From: Rhizobium sp. Leaf262
Lineage (GTDB): Bacteria; Pseudomonadota; Alphaproteobacteria; Rhizobiales; Rhizobiaceae
Direction: 5' to 3'
Assembly: GCF_001422245.1 (NCBI RefSeq)
Contig: NZ_LMMM01000006.1
Span: 1-64,000, forward strand
DNA length: 64,000 nt
Made by a program: the position numbers and the translations under genes. Below are positions 53,821-63,456 of the stretch, one piece after another; positions within the stretch are counted from its first letter, which is position 1; the number at the start of each line of letters is the position of its first letter. Below the pieces are notes generated by a model. It had not been told where the DNA came from. It did no database searches and was given only the letters and a program-made list of their open reading frames with translations.

Positions 53821-54645
53821 ATGTCACTCCGTACCATCTCGATTGCATCCGTATTGTTGATGTCCGCTGCAGCATCCGCGTTCGCGCAGGACTGCACACC
53901 TAAGATTGCCGATTCCGAGCTGGTCAAGCCCGGGACGCTAACCATGTCGACCAACCCGACTTTGCCACCGCTGCAGTATGTGGATTCCGCCGGTGAGCTG
54001 AAGGGCATGCGCATCGAGCTTGGCAAGGAAATCGCCAAGCGTCTTTGCCTCAAACCGGAATACGTCCGTATCGAATTTTCGGCGATGATTCCCGGTCTTC
54101 AGGCTGGCCGATGGGATATGATCAACACAGGCATTTTCTTCACCAAGGAACGTGCAGCCATCATGCAGATGATCCCCTATGAGGATCAGGCAATCAGTGT
54201 TTCAGTCGCGACAAGCAATACTGCCGTCAAGGACAAGGACAGTCTTGATGGTCTGCGGGTCGGTGTTGAACTCGGCGGTTTTGAAGAAACCAAGACCCGG
54301 GCTCTTGATGCAGAACTCAAGGCTGCTGGTAAGAAGGGTCTGATTATTCAGACATTCGACAATTTTGCCCTCGCATTTCAGGCGCTGCGTGCTGGTCAGG
54401 TTGAGGGCGTTGTCTCAATCGATGGCGTAGCGAAGGAATACGATAGCCGTGGCGATTTTCGTCGTGCCATCAGTGGGCTCTATCCTGCACCTGTTGCCGT
54501 TGCTTTCAAGAGTGCACCGCTTGCCGACGCAGTGTCCAGCGTCTTGAAAGAGATGAAGACGGATGGCTCTCTCGGCAAGCTTTTCGACAGCTACGGCCTG
54601 CCGATGATTGCTGGCGACTATTCGGTAAAGGGTCCCAACCGCTGA
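53821..54645 (+). CDS. Polar amino acid ABC transporter substrate-binding protein
   Basis: Family 3 binding protein of 274 aa. The signal peptide MSLRTISIASVLLMSAAASAFA is followed by QDCTPKIAD. Conserved: LPPLQYVDSAGELKGMRIELGKEIAKRL and INTGIFFTKERAAIMQMIPYEDQ. GAGGG lies five bases before the ATG at 53821. Cysteines in the mature part (QDC, KRLCLK) may form a disulfide. First gene of an operon with permease, lyase, oxidoreductase and ATPase. Confidence 0.9.
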   Translation: MSLRTISIASVLLMSAAASAFAQDCTPKIADSELVKPGTLTMSTNPTLPPLQYVDSAGELKGMRIELGKEIAKRLCLKPEYVRIEFSAMIPGLQAGRWDMINTGIFFTKERAAIMQMIPYEDQAISVSVATSNTAVKDKDSLDGLRVGVELGGFEETKTRALDAELKAAGKKGLIIQTFDNFALAFQALRAGQVEGVVSIDGVAKEYDSRGDFRRAISGLYPAPVAVAFKSAPLADAVSSVLKEMKTDGSLGKLFDSYGLPMIAGDYSVKGPNR

Positions 54646-54669
54646 TCTGAACGGGTCACCATTCTGATG

Positions 54670-54690
54670 GATGCCGGCTCGTCCGGCATC
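54670..54690 (+). other. Intercistronic stem-loop after the binding-protein gene
   Basis: GATGCCGG and CCGGCATC pair perfectly around a five-base loop, between the binding-protein stop and the permease start. It has the same position as the hairpins in the operons at 15 kb and 19 kb. Confidence 0.55.
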
Positions 54691-54713
54691 TCCGTAGCAA
54701 CAAAGGTCCCACG

Positions 54714-55406
54714 ATGTCGTACTGGAACTGGTCAGGCTTCTTCGACTACCTCGTCAATCCATTTATTCTGGGAGGCGTTGTCAACACGATCTGGCTGACA
54801 TGCGTCTCCCTCGTGTTCGGCCTGCTACTCGGCTTTATCGTCGCGCTAATGCGTCGGTCCAGGCTGAGGCTGATGAGATGTATCGGCTGGTTCTACATCT
54901 GGCTGTTCCGGGGTACGCCGCTACTTGTGCAGCTTATCGTAATCTACACGGCACTACCCCAGCTCGGCATCAAGTTTTCTGTTGTCGAGGCGGCATTGAT
55001 CGGGCTCGCCTTGAATGAAGCGGCGTATCTGGCGGAGATTATACGTTCCGGCATTGAAGCCGTACCTGAAGGGCAGGCGCGTGCTGCAAAGGCCCTTGGC
55101 ATGACCGACCGGCAAATCATGCGCTACATCGTTATGCCGCAGGCTTTCAAGGTCATTATTCCACCACTTGGCAACTCGGTGAACGGCCTGCTCAAGACAA
55201 CCTCGGTTACTTCCGTCATTTCAATGGAGGAGCTGCTGCGGCGCACCCAGGTGCTGATCCAGGAAAAGTTCATGGTACTCGAACTCTTTGCGGTTGCCGC
55301 CATCTACTACCTTCTCCTGACCACTGTCTGGGACTTCGTGCAGCGGCGCATCGAAAGACGCTTCGGCCAGTCTACCGCACCCATGCAGCTCACGGAAAAA
55401 CGCTGA
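54714..55406 (+). CDS. Polar amino acid ABC transporter permease
   Basis: HisM/GlnP-type permease of 230 aa with an EAA loop at GQARAAKALGMTDRQIMRYIVMPQAFKVIIPPLGN (about residues 121-155). Its ATPase partner lies 3.8 kb downstream, after a lyase and a large oxidoreductase gene; this split arrangement supports a dedicated catabolic operon. The lyase gene follows 21 bp after the stop. Confidence 0.91.
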   Translation: MSYWNWSGFFDYLVNPFILGGVVNTIWLTCVSLVFGLLLGFIVALMRRSRLRLMRCIGWFYIWLFRGTPLLVQLIVIYTALPQLGIKFSVVEAALIGLALNEAAYLAEIIRSGIEAVPEGQARAAKALGMTDRQIMRYIVMPQAFKVIIPPLGNSVNGLLKTTSVTSVISMEELLRRTQVLIQEKFMVLELFAVAAIYYLLLTTVWDFVQRRIERRFGQSTAPMQLTEKR

Positions 55407-55427
55407 TACTCATAAAGGACTTTCTGC

Positions 55428-56321
55428 ATGCCAAAGACGTTTCGTGGTGTCTTCACCGTGATGATTACTCCCGTCGATGCGGACGGCAAGGTCAACTTGC
55501 CAGCGCTCGCCGCCTTTACCGATTGGCAGATCCGTGAGGGCGTCCATGGGTTGATCCCGCTCGGTTCGACAGGTGAATTTCTTTCACTCTCCGATGAGGA
55601 TTGGGACAATGTTGCCCGCACAGTGATCCAAACCGCCGCTGGACGGGTTCCGGTGCTCATCGGGACTGGCGCGGAAGATACCCGCGAGGCCGTTCGCTTG
55701 AGCTGCAAGGCCGAGGCAATGGGCGCGGATGGCGTGATGATCATCCCCCCCTTCTATTCGACACCCACCGATGACGAGCTGGTAACGCATTACCAAACCA
55801 TAGCAGGCTCGATTTCCATTCCAATCATGGTCTACAATAACCCTGCAACGTCCAATGTGGATATGAAACCGGAGCTTTTGGCGCGTATCGCCGAAATCGA
55901 TGGGTGCGATTACGTCAAGGAATCGACGCTTGAAGTTACCCGCATTCGCGACATTGTTCGTTTGGCTGGAAGCAACATGACCCCATTCGGTGGCATTCTC
56001 GGCTTTGAATCTTTCGTCATGGGCGCACAGGGGTGGGTGGCCGTTGCATCCAACGTAGCACCAGCGGCGATGTCGCGGATATTCACGCTCGCGGCCGATG
56101 AGAAGAAATACGAGGAAGCTCGTGCGCTTTATCTCGAATGGCTTCCCATCATCCAGGCAGTTGGGGGCCAGACGTATGTTGCTGGTTCCAAGGCGCTTCT
56201 AAACCATATGGGATTTGCGGCAGGATCGCCACTGCCGCCCCGCCTGCCATTGCCGGTGGAACAGGATGCCGCGATGAAGGCTTTGGTCGAGCGTTTCGGC
56301 CTGCGTTTCCACCAGAACTGA
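55428..56321 (+). CDS. DapA-family aldolase/lyase (possible pyrroline-4-hydroxy-2-carboxylate deaminase type)
   Basis: Class I aldolase-fold enzyme of 297 aa of the dihydrodipicolinate synthase/N-acetylneuraminate lyase family. Motifs: IPLGSTGEFLSLS (GxTGE loop), Tyr in MVYNNPATS, and Schiff-base Lys164 in YVKESTLEV. It lies beside a fused dehydrogenase of the D-hydroxyproline type. In hydroxyproline catabolism a DapA-family deaminase converts the pyrroline product to 2-oxoglutarate semialdehyde, so that role is plausible; other 2-oxoacid lyase roles are not excluded. Located 17 bp before the oxidoreductase gene. Confidence 0.83.
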   Translation: MPKTFRGVFTVMITPVDADGKVNLPALAAFTDWQIREGVHGLIPLGSTGEFLSLSDEDWDNVARTVIQTAAGRVPVLIGTGAEDTREAVRLSCKAEAMGADGVMIIPPFYSTPTDDELVTHYQTIAGSISIPIMVYNNPATSNVDMKPELLARIAEIDGCDYVKESTLEVTRIRDIVRLAGSNMTPFGGILGFESFVMGAQGWVAVASNVAPAAMSRIFTLAADEKKYEEARALYLEWLPIIQAVGGQTYVAGSKALLNHMGFAAGSPLPPRLPLPVEQDAAMKALVERFGLRFHQN

Positions 56322-56337
56322 ACCGGAGACAAAAGAT

Positions 56338-59238
56338 ATGCCCGGATCGATCATTCAGGATGTCAGACTGACCGTCCATATCGACGGCGTTGCGCATCGC
56401 GTCGATCCGGGCCTTTCGGTCGCGGCTGCGCTCACCGCGCTCGGTCGCGCAGATTTCTCAACGGATGCTGCCGGAGCGAAGCGTGGCCTGTTTTGCGGTA
56501 TGGGCGTCTGCCACGATTGCCTTGTGACGGTTGATAACCGCACCAGCCAGCGGGCCTGTATGACGCCAGTCAAGGACGGTATGCGCATCGATCGCCAGCA
56601 GATGCGTCCGGACATCTGTTCTGATAACCTTGCCGACCTCAGACCAATCCCTGTTCGCCTTGCCGAGTTGGAAATGGATCTGCTCGTTGTCGGAGCGGGT
56701 CCGGGTGGTCTGGCCGCAGCGGTTGCGGCGGCGGAAGCGGGTGCCTCTGTCACTGTCGTTGATGAGCGACACACATCCGGCGGCCAGTTCTTCAAACAGC
56801 CCAACACGGCGTCCGCGAGTCTGGCCCTGAAGGGGGATCGCCAGGCCTCAGATGGTGCCAGGCTGATAGAAAAAGCACGTTCGCTCGGCGTGACCATCCT
56901 TTCGGGTGTGACCGTTTGGGGCGCAGCGCACGGTGAGGACAGCAAACCAATCATTTCCTGTCTAGGCCCTGAAGGAGCTTTCTATTGCCGACCCACCATG
57001 CTGGTCATCGGCACGGGTGCGTTCGAGCGACCTTCCGCCATTCAGGGCTGGACACTGCCGGGTGTCATGACGGCGGGTGCAGCGCAAACTCTGCTGCGCA
57101 GCTACGGCACACTTCCAGGCCAGCGCGTTTTGGTCGCCGGGAACGGTCCTCTCAATTTTCAAGTCGCAAGCGAAATCGTCAGGGCTGGCGGCGAGGTCGT
57201 GTGTCTCGCGGAACAGGCCAGCGCACCATGGAGCCGCCCAGCCGAAGCATTTGCCGTTTTTCGGCATGATGCGGTGCTTGCCCTGAAAGGCATGAAGGAA
57301 ATCGCGAGGCTGGAACGAGCGGGTGTCAAGCTCGCCTGGAATACGCAAATCTCTGATATGACCGGCAATGGTCGAGTAGAGTCGGTGACGCTTTCGAGCT
57401 TTGGTGTCGAGACGAGCATCAAGGTCGATACCGTTCTGCTCGGTGGCGATTTTGCCTCTTCCAACGAGTTGTCGCGACTGCTCGGTTGCGCCCACAGTGT
57501 TTCCGAAAATGGCACGCTCACAGCAAACTGCGCTGAGGATGGTGAAAGTTCGCTTCATCACATCCACATCGTCGGCGAAGCAGTGCGTTTCGGTGGTGCT
57601 CACCTGGCGATGGCTGAAGGCAGGCTTGCCGGTTTGGCGATTGCAGAAAAGCTCGGGCTGAAGTCAATGCCTGAGACCGCCACGCACAAGAAGCTGGCAC
57701 GTGCAAAAACGTTTCAGGCGGCACTCTGGCGATTGTTTGCACCAGCCGAAACGAAGTTGGAGCCAGAAAATTCTGTTCTCGCCTGCCGTTGCGAGAATGT
57801 TTCAATCGGTGCTCTCAGGCAGGCCGTTGTCCACGGATCGACGGATATCGCAACGCTGAAACGTTTGACGCGTGCCGGTATGGGACGCTGCCAGAGCCGC
57901 TACTGCGGACGTACTTTGACGTCGCTGGCGGGCAAACCGACAACCGAGACCAACGGGCTTCTCGCTCCGCAAATCCCGCTGCGGCCAATTCCACTCGCTG
58001 CGCTTGCGGTCGAGAAACCCGAATGGGGAGGGCATAAAAGAGCGCTTCTTCCCGAGCGTTCTCCGCTACCTCATTCCGAACCGCTGCCGCTGAAAGAAGC
58101 ATCCATTGTAGTCATAGGTGCAGGGATTGCAGGACTGTCCTGCGCGCTGTTTCTGGCTGAAGCGGGCGAAGATGTTGTCGTGCTGGAACGTGGCTTTCCT
58201 GGCGGTCTGGCATCGGGCGGCAATGCTGGTAGCCTGCATGCGCAGTTATTGTCGTTTGATCATGGAGTCCGCGCCGAAGCTGGCGGCGGACCGGCAGCGA
58301 AAACGCTTGCCCTGCAGCGAGATTCCATCACGCTTTGGCAGACGCTGGAAAAGAAGCTGGACCGTGATTTCGAGATGAAGATCACAGGCGGCCTGATGGT
58401 AGCCGAGACCGACGCGCATATACGCTTCCTTGAGGAGAAGACGCGGGTCGAACGTCAAAATGGCATCGAGTGCCACGTCATTGGCCGCGACGACCTGCGA
58501 AAGCTGGAGCCGGCTCTGTCGCCGTTGATGATCGGTGCCTCCTATTGTCCAATGGAAGGTAAGATCAATCCGCTCGTTGCGACGCGACATGTGCATGACG
58601 GTGCTCTGGCAGCCGGTGCTCGCGTATTTGACCGTACCGAAGTGCTGTCGATACGCCGTGATGGATCGGCGTTCGTGATTGAAACCTCGCGCGGTCCCTT
58701 GCGCGCAGGACGGATCGTGAACGCTGCGGGCGCGTTCGCCTCACGCGTCGGTGCAATGATTGGCCTCGGCGTTCCGGTGTTCGGGGCACCGTTGCAAATG
58801 GTGGTGACCGAGGCCGCTGCACCAACGATTTCGCATCTGGTTGCCCATGCCGATCGCCACTTGACGCTGAAGCAAGCCGCCAACGGCAATTTTTTGATCG
58901 GTGGCGGTTGGACTGCGGGACTCGATCTGGTTCACAGCCATCCGCGACCGCTGTTTCCAAGTCTGGAAGGCAATCTTTGGGTAGCGCAACACGTTGTACC
59001 GGGCCTGCGCAAACTGCATGTCATCCGCAGTTGGGCTGCCATGAACATCAATATCGACGGTGCGCCGATCCTCGGAGAGCATCCCGATATGCCCGGTTTC
59101 TTCAACGCGGTTACATCCAATGGCTATACGCTCGGGCCTCTCATCGGCCAACTTACCGCCGACCTCGTACTGGGCCGCGATCCAGGCCGGGATTTGTCGG
59201 CCTTTTCCATCAACCGTTTTCAAGAGGGGCGATCATGA
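56338..59238 (+). CDS. Triple-fusion FAD/iron-sulfur oxidoreductase (HcnA-HcnB-HcnC / hydroxyproline-opine dehydrogenase type)
   Basis: A 966-aa protein that joins three subunits normally encoded separately. Residues 10-90: a [2Fe-2S] ferredoxin-like domain with Cys53, Cys58, Cys61 and Cys74. Residues 110-470: an FAD/NAD-type disulfide-reductase fold with GAGPGG at 119-124. Residues 480-525: a BFD-like [2Fe-2S] site with Cys483, Cys485, Cys518 and Cys523. Residues 588-966: a DAO-type FAD domain with its GxGxxG at 594-599. The order equals gamma, alpha and beta subunits of D-hydroxyproline dehydrogenase, hydrogen cyanide synthase and opine oxidases. It would oxidise an imino or N-substituted amino acid. 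The last bases overlap the ATPase start (ATGA). Confidence 0.88.
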   Translation: MPGSIIQDVRLTVHIDGVAHRVDPGLSVAAALTALGRADFSTDAAGAKRGLFCGMGVCHDCLVTVDNRTSQRACMTPVKDGMRIDRQQMRPDICSDNLADLRPIPVRLAELEMDLLVVGAGPGGLAAAVAAAEAGASVTVVDERHTSGGQFFKQPNTASASLALKGDRQASDGARLIEKARSLGVTILSGVTVWGAAHGEDSKPIISCLGPEGAFYCRPTMLVIGTGAFERPSAIQGWTLPGVMTAGAAQTLLRSYGTLPGQRVLVAGNGPLNFQVASEIVRAGGEVVCLAEQASAPWSRPAEAFAVFRHDAVLALKGMKEIARLERAGVKLAWNTQISDMTGNGRVESVTLSSFGVETSIKVDTVLLGGDFASSNELSRLLGCAHSVSENGTLTANCAEDGESSLHHIHIVGEAVRFGGAHLAMAEGRLAGLAIAEKLGLKSMPETATHKKLARAKTFQAALWRLFAPAETKLEPENSVLACRCENVSIGALRQAVVHGSTDIATLKRLTRAGMGRCQSRYCGRTLTSLAGKPTTETNGLLAPQIPLRPIPLAALAVEKPEWGGHKRALLPERSPLPHSEPLPLKEASIVVIGAGIAGLSCALFLAEAGEDVVVLERGFPGGLASGGNAGSLHAQLLSFDHGVRAEAGGGPAAKTLALQRDSITLWQTLEKKLDRDFEMKITGGLMVAETDAHIRFLEEKTRVERQNGIECHVIGRDDLRKLEPALSPLMIGASYCPMEGKINPLVATRHVHDGALAAGARVFDRTEVLSIRRDGSAFVIETSRGPLRAGRIVNAAGAFASRVGAMIGLGVPVFGAPLQMVVTEAAAPTISHLVAHADRHLTLKQAANGNFLIGGGWTAGLDLVHSHPRPLFPSLEGNLWVAQHVVPGLRKLHVIRSWAAMNINIDGAPILGEHPDMPGFFNAVTSNGYTLGPLIGQLTADLVLGRDPGRDLSAFSINRFQEGRS

Positions 59239-59963
59239 TCGAGATCACCGGCATCAGCAAACACTATGGCGATTTTGCCGTTCTCAAGAACTGTTCGACC
59301 AGTGTCTCCAAGGGCGAAGTCGTCGTGGTCTGCGGGCCGTCCGGCTCAGGCAAGTCGACTCTGATCAAATGCGTCAATGCGTTGGAGCCGATCCAGCAAG
59401 GGTCGATCCGTGTCGATGGTATCGAGGTCAATGATCCAGCCACCAGTCTTCCGGACCTGCGTTCGCGCGTGGGCATGGTCTTTCAGAATTTTGAACTCTT
59501 CGCGCATCTGACAATCGAAGCCAATATCATGCTGGCTCAGCGCATCGTTCTTCACCGCAGCGAAAGCATCGCAAAAAGAAGAGCCATGGATCTTTTGGAT
59601 CGGGTCGGGATGACAGGGCACGCTCACAAATATCCGAGCCAGCTGTCAGGTGGCCAACAGCAGCGGGTGGCGATAGCCCGGGCGCTTGCCATGAACCCGA
59701 AAGCCATGTTGTTCGACGAGCCGACATCGGCGCTCGATCCCGAAATGATCTCGGAAGTGCTGGATGTCATGACCAGCCTTGCCGGTGAAGGCATGACGAT
59801 GATGGTTGTTACTCATGAAATGGGTTTCGCCCGTCGCGTCGCTACCCGCATGATCTTCATTGACCAAGGCGAGATCGTAGAGGATCGTCCAACGGAAGAC
59901 TTCTTCGGCAATCACCACAATCCCCGCACTGAGGCCTTTCTCAGCAAAATTCTTCATCATTGA
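59235..59963 (+). CDS. Polar amino acid ABC transporter ATPase
   Basis: GlnQ-type ATPase of 242 aa: Walker [10 protein letters not shown], signature LSGGQQQR, Walker [20 protein letters not shown], switch His in VTHEMGFA. The ATG at 59235 overlaps the oxidoreductase stop by 4 bp, with AGAGGGG ahead. It completes the transporter whose other parts are at 53821-55406. The hydantoinase-like gene follows 9 bp later. Confidence 0.93.
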   Translation: MIEITGISKHYGDFAVLKNCSTSVSKGEVVVVCGPSGSGKSTLIKCVNALEPIQQGSIRVDGIEVNDPATSLPDLRSRVGMVFQNFELFAHLTIEANIMLAQRIVLHRSESIAKRRAMDLLDRVGMTGHAHKYPSQLSGGQQQRVAIARALAMNPKAMLFDEPTSALDPEMISEVLDVMTSLAGEGMTMMVVTHEMGFARRVATRMIFIDQGEIVEDRPTEDFFGNHHNPRTEAFLSKILHH

Positions 59964-59972
59964 GAGTTTGAA

Positions 59973-61382
59973 ATGACCAAGTTTGACCTAATCATAAAGA
60001 ATGGCACGATCGCGACCGCCTCTGACGTCTTCAGAGCCGATATAGGGATTGTTGCCGGCAAAATCGTGCAGATTGGTGAAGATCTCAATGGGGATGCTCG
60101 GACGATAGACGCCAGTGGGAAATATGTTCTGCCTGGTGGCATCGACAGCCACGTTCACATCTCCCAGCCATCCGGCGACGGTATCGTTATGGCGGATGAC
60201 TTCGAAAGCGGCACCCGTTCGGCGATCTTTGGCGGCAACACCACGATTATGCCCTTCTGCCTGCAGGAGAAGGACAAACCGATGCGCGAGGCGCTGAACG
60301 CCTATCACAAGCTCGCGGAAGGCAATTGCTACACGGATGTGAGCTTCCATCTGATCGTCAGTGATCCGACGGATTCGTTGCTGGGCCAGGAGCTACCGGC
60401 GTTGGCCGCCGACGGATATTCCTCATTCAAGGTGTTCATGACCTACGAGGGGCTGCGGCTCAACGACGCAGAAATTTTGAAGACACTCGATGTCGCGCGG
60501 TCCACCGGCGCGACGGTTATGGTCCATTGCGAGAACGAGGATGCCATCCGCTTTCTCATCTCCCGGCATGAAGCCGCCGGTGACGTTGCGCCACGCGCCC
60601 ATGCCTCTACGAGGCCAGTGGCGGTTGAACGCGAGGCGACGCATCGCGCTCTGACGCTTGCCGAAATCGTTGATGTCCCTATCGTCATCGTCCACGTCTC
60701 GAACGGTGAAGCGATGGATGAAATTGCCAGAGCTAGGGCTCGTGGTATCAAGGTTGTTGGCGAAACCTGCCCGCAATACCTGGTGCTCACCGCTGACGAT
60801 CTCGATGGCATGGACTGGGAAGGTGCAAAATTCGTTTGCTCGCCACCGCCTCGCAACAAGACTGCGCAGGAAGAATGCTGGCGCGGCATCGAGACGGGCA
60901 TTTTCGATCTGTTCTCATCGGACCATTGCCCGTTCCGTTACGACGACGAACGCGGCAAACGTTCGCCCAAGGGCTTGGAAAGCTTCCGTCACATTCCGAA
61001 CGGAATTCCCGGCGTTGAGACCCGTCTGCCAATCTTGTTTTCTGAAGGGTTTATGAAAGGTCGTATCGATTTGCCGCGCTTCGTCGCTCTGTCGGCCACC
61101 AATCATGCCAAAACCTACGGTCTATATCCCCAGAAGGGCACCATCGCGATCGGGGCGGATGCCGACATCGCCATATGGGACCCAACGATCAACAGGACGA
61201 TACGTCATGCCGACCTGCACGACGGCGCTGACTATTCGCCCTACGAGGGGATCGACGTAAACGGCTGGCCAACCACTGTCATTCTTGGCGGGCGCGTGAT
61301 GGTGAGCGACGGTGAGCTTGTTGGCAATAAGGGCGATGGCACTTACCGTTCGGCACTTACCCGCGGCCCAAAATCGATTTAA
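59973..61382 (+). CDS. Dihydropyrimidinase/D-hydantoinase-like amidohydrolase
   Basis: Cyclic amidohydrolase of 469 aa. Metal-site parts are the HVH in GGIDSHVHISQPSG, the carboxylated Lys153 in YSSFKVFMTYEG, the His in VMVHCENED, the His in VIVHVSNGEA, and the Asp in LFSSDHCPFRYDD. The set is complete, so it should be active on a cyclic ureide such as dihydropyrimidine or hydantoin. It is in the transport operon, so the imported compound or an intermediate may contain such a ring. Substrate not defined by sequence. Confidence 0.88.
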   Translation: MTKFDLIIKNGTIATASDVFRADIGIVAGKIVQIGEDLNGDARTIDASGKYVLPGGIDSHVHISQPSGDGIVMADDFESGTRSAIFGGNTTIMPFCLQEKDKPMREALNAYHKLAEGNCYTDVSFHLIVSDPTDSLLGQELPALAADGYSSFKVFMTYEGLRLNDAEILKTLDVARSTGATVMVHCENEDAIRFLISRHEAAGDVAPRAHASTRPVAVEREATHRALTLAEIVDVPIVIVHVSNGEAMDEIARARARGIKVVGETCPQYLVLTADDLDGMDWEGAKFVCSPPPRNKTAQEECWRGIETGIFDLFSSDHCPFRYDDERGKRSPKGLESFRHIPNGIPGVETRLPILFSEGFMKGRIDLPRFVALSATNHAKTYGLYPQKGTIAIGADADIAIWDPTINRTIRHADLHDGADYSPYEGIDVNGWPTTVILGGRVMVSDGELVGNKGDGTYRSALTRGPKSI

Positions 61383-61403
61383 CCAGTCTGGAGACCTGAA
61401 TTT

Positions 61404-61814
61404 ATGAAGCTGAAAATAACCGCAGGCCCTTTCGTGTTCGACGCAGTGCTGGAAACAGAAAAAGCGCCGCAAACTTGCAAAGCTTTCATTGAACACCTGC
61501 CCTTCGAAGGTCAAATCGTCCATGTTCGGTGGTCGGGTGAGGGAGTATGGATTCCACTTGGTGATTATAGTTTTGGCGTAGGCTACGAAAACCATACCAG
61601 CCATCCGGCGCCCGGTCATATCATCCTCTACCCCGGTGGTATCAGTGAGACCGAAATTTTGATTGCTTACGGCGGCGTCGATTTCTCGTCAAAAATGGGT
61701 CAGCTTGCGGGCAATCACTTCATTACCATAACCTCTAACCTCGAAAATCTGGCGGTTCTGGGTAACAAGACGCTTTGGGAAGGCGCACAGCAAATCCGGT
61801 TCGAGTTGACCTAG
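61404..61814 (+). CDS. DUF3830 family protein (cyclophilin-like fold)
   Basis: Protein of 136 aa of the uncharacterised DUF3830 family. The segments FVFDAVLETEKAPQTCKAFIEHLPFEGQIVHVRWSGEGVWIP and HPAPGHIILYPGGISETEILIAYG are the family's core. Members commonly lie beside amidohydrolases and M24 peptidases in catabolic operons. GGAGA precedes the ATG. No catalytic residue can be named. Confidence 0.82.
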   Translation: MKLKITAGPFVFDAVLETEKAPQTCKAFIEHLPFEGQIVHVRWSGEGVWIPLGDYSFGVGYENHTSHPAPGHIILYPGGISETEILIAYGGVDFSSKMGQLAGNHFITITSNLENLAVLGNKTLWEGAQQIRFELT

Positions 61815-61884
61815 ACGTCGTTTCGCGGGGTGAGGCTGTCTTCTTGCGCAATCCTTGCCATTAAAGGAGAGACGATCGGAAATT

Positions 61885-62019
61885 GCGAGTTGGATCAAGT
61901 CCCGCCCCGAAGCGGCGCAAATCCTTCTGGCCATTGTTCGGTTGTTATCGAAAATCCTAACGCATGTCTTCGTCAATGACACCGCCAAGGCGAGCAAGGG
62001 TCTAGCGGCGGCTTTTTAG
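61885..62019 (+). pseudogene. Possible remnant of a Crp/Fnr-type regulator
   Basis: This frame encodes ASWIKSRPEAAQILLAIVRL followed by a stretch ending in NDTAKASKGLAAAF. The spacing resembles the helix between the cyclic-nucleotide domain and HTH of Crp/Fnr proteins (RPE-ALRLLEVL-RR, then FLDVTARLAK-LL). No start codon and no HTH are present. The similarity is weak, and the 61815-62088 gap may simply be noncoding. Confidence 0.2.
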
Positions 62020-62088
62020 TCTTGGTTCCTTTCTGGCGATTTTTTCTTTCCTAAGCTAAGCCATTGACGGGTGGCATGGAGAGCATAC

Positions 62089-63327
62089 GTGAGTAATATC
62101 GACAGGAAACGGGCGGAGCGCTTGATGAGGGAAGCGAGGCTTGATGCCCTGGTTCTCTTTCAACCCGAAGCATTTCAATATGCGATTGGCGCTCCCGCTG
62201 GCGTAGCGACCATGTGGGGTAGGGCAGGAGCTGCCATTGCGCTTGTGCCCGGAGATGCTCATCTGCCGCTTGGAGCAATCGTCAGCGATCATGCTGCGCC
62301 TATCGTTCAACAAAAGGCCTCGCATATCGACCTACGAACCCATCGGATCTGGATCGACGCTGTTGACCTTTCGGGAGTGGATGCTGTGGCGGGAGTGGAT
62401 AGTGCCTATAGGCGTAGCGCAGCCGTGGGTCCAAGACCTGAGACCTTTAATCGTGCAGCCTGTTTCCACCTTTTATCCGATTTACTGAAGGACAGGGGCC
62501 TTAAGGGCGGCAGAATTGGCGTTGATCTCGAATTTATGCCTGCGGCCGATTTTGAAGCCTTAAAGGTGTTGATCACGGACGTCCAGTGGGTCGATGGCTC
62601 GCTAGTGCTGCGACGCCTACGATCCGTCAAAACCTCCGTTGAAATCGAACGGTTGAGGCGCGCTGCGCATGCTGCGGAGGGTGGGCTTGAGCGCATGGTG
62701 CAGGCTGTTCGACCAGACGCCTCGGTAGCCGAACTTTCCACGGCTTGGAAAGCGGGAGCGCACGATACTGCAAGGGCTGGCGGCTTCGCGCTGAGCGGGC
62801 ATTGGGATTTTATTTCCGTCGGCCCCAATCTTTCGGACGGTGACGCCAAGATCACACCGGATGCGCTCATCAAGGCCGATGTTGGGACACTTGTCGAAGG
62901 CTATTCTTCCGATGGTGCTCGCACATTCACATTTGGTCGCGCGTCGCAATTGGCGCAGGATATCTTCAACGCGTTGGAAGCCGCTTTCGACGCAGGCCTT
63001 GAACAGATCAAGCCGGGACATACTTTCGGTAAGGTTCACGATGCGATGCTTCGCTCCATGAGGCGTGATGGCTTTGGCGAATACTACCGCGGGCATTTCG
63101 GCCATTCCGTAGGAGGGGGAGCAGGCATTGAGGAGTGGCCGTTCTTTTCCGCAAATAATTCAGAACGTATCGAAACAGACATGGTGGTTGCACTAGAAGC
63201 TCCGTTTTATGGTCAGAATTTCGGGGCATTGATGATCGAGGATCAATTTCTCGTCACGCAAAATGGCACCGAATGCATGAACAGGCTGCCGCGAGGGCTA
63301 CACGATCTCTCAAGACATAGGGACTGA
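62089..63327 (+). CDS. M24-family metallopeptidase (Xaa-Pro peptidase/creatinase type)
   Basis: Protein of 412 aa with an N-terminal creatinase-like domain and a C-terminal pita-bread fold. The five metal ligands are present: Asp264, Asp275, His339, Glu370 and Glu384, and a further His336 lies in the RGHFGHSVGGG segment. It is therefore a likely metal-dependent Xaa-Pro dipeptidase or related hydrolase rather than metal-free creatinase. I choose GTG at 62089, six bases after GGAGA; GTG at 62071 is possible. In this operon it may release proline/hydroxyproline-type residues or cleave a C-N bond in an imino compound. Confidence 0.86.
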   Translation: MSNIDRKRAERLMREARLDALVLFQPEAFQYAIGAPAGVATMWGRAGAAIALVPGDAHLPLGAIVSDHAAPIVQQKASHIDLRTHRIWIDAVDLSGVDAVAGVDSAYRRSAAVGPRPETFNRAACFHLLSDLLKDRGLKGGRIGVDLEFMPAADFEALKVLITDVQWVDGSLVLRRLRSVKTSVEIERLRRAAHAAEGGLERMVQAVRPDASVAELSTAWKAGAHDTARAGGFALSGHWDFISVGPNLSDGDAKITPDALIKADVGTLVEGYSSDGARTFTFGRASQLAQDIFNALEAAFDAGLEQIKPGHTFGKVHDAMLRSMRRDGFGEYYRGHFGHSVGGGAGIEEWPFFSANNSERIETDMVVALEAPFYGQNFGALMIEDQFLVTQNGTECMNRLPRGLHDLSRHRD

Positions 63328-63426
63328 TCCGTTCCCTCTTCGACCACTTCCAGAAAGGAAATTCCTACCGTCTCTTCTAATACGAGAAAGTTTTGCGCGA
63401 CCACGCGTCATCAGCCAGATTACAAT

Positions 63427-63447
63427 AATCCACTAAGTTAATGGATT
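63427..63447. repeat. Short dyad upstream of the last binding-protein gene
   Basis: AATCCA (63427-63432) and TGGATT (63442-63447) are inverted around nine bases, ten bases before the ATG at 63457. It could be an operator or a weak hairpin over the ribosome binding site. Confidence 0.3.
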
Positions 63448-63456
63448 GGGTAGATA

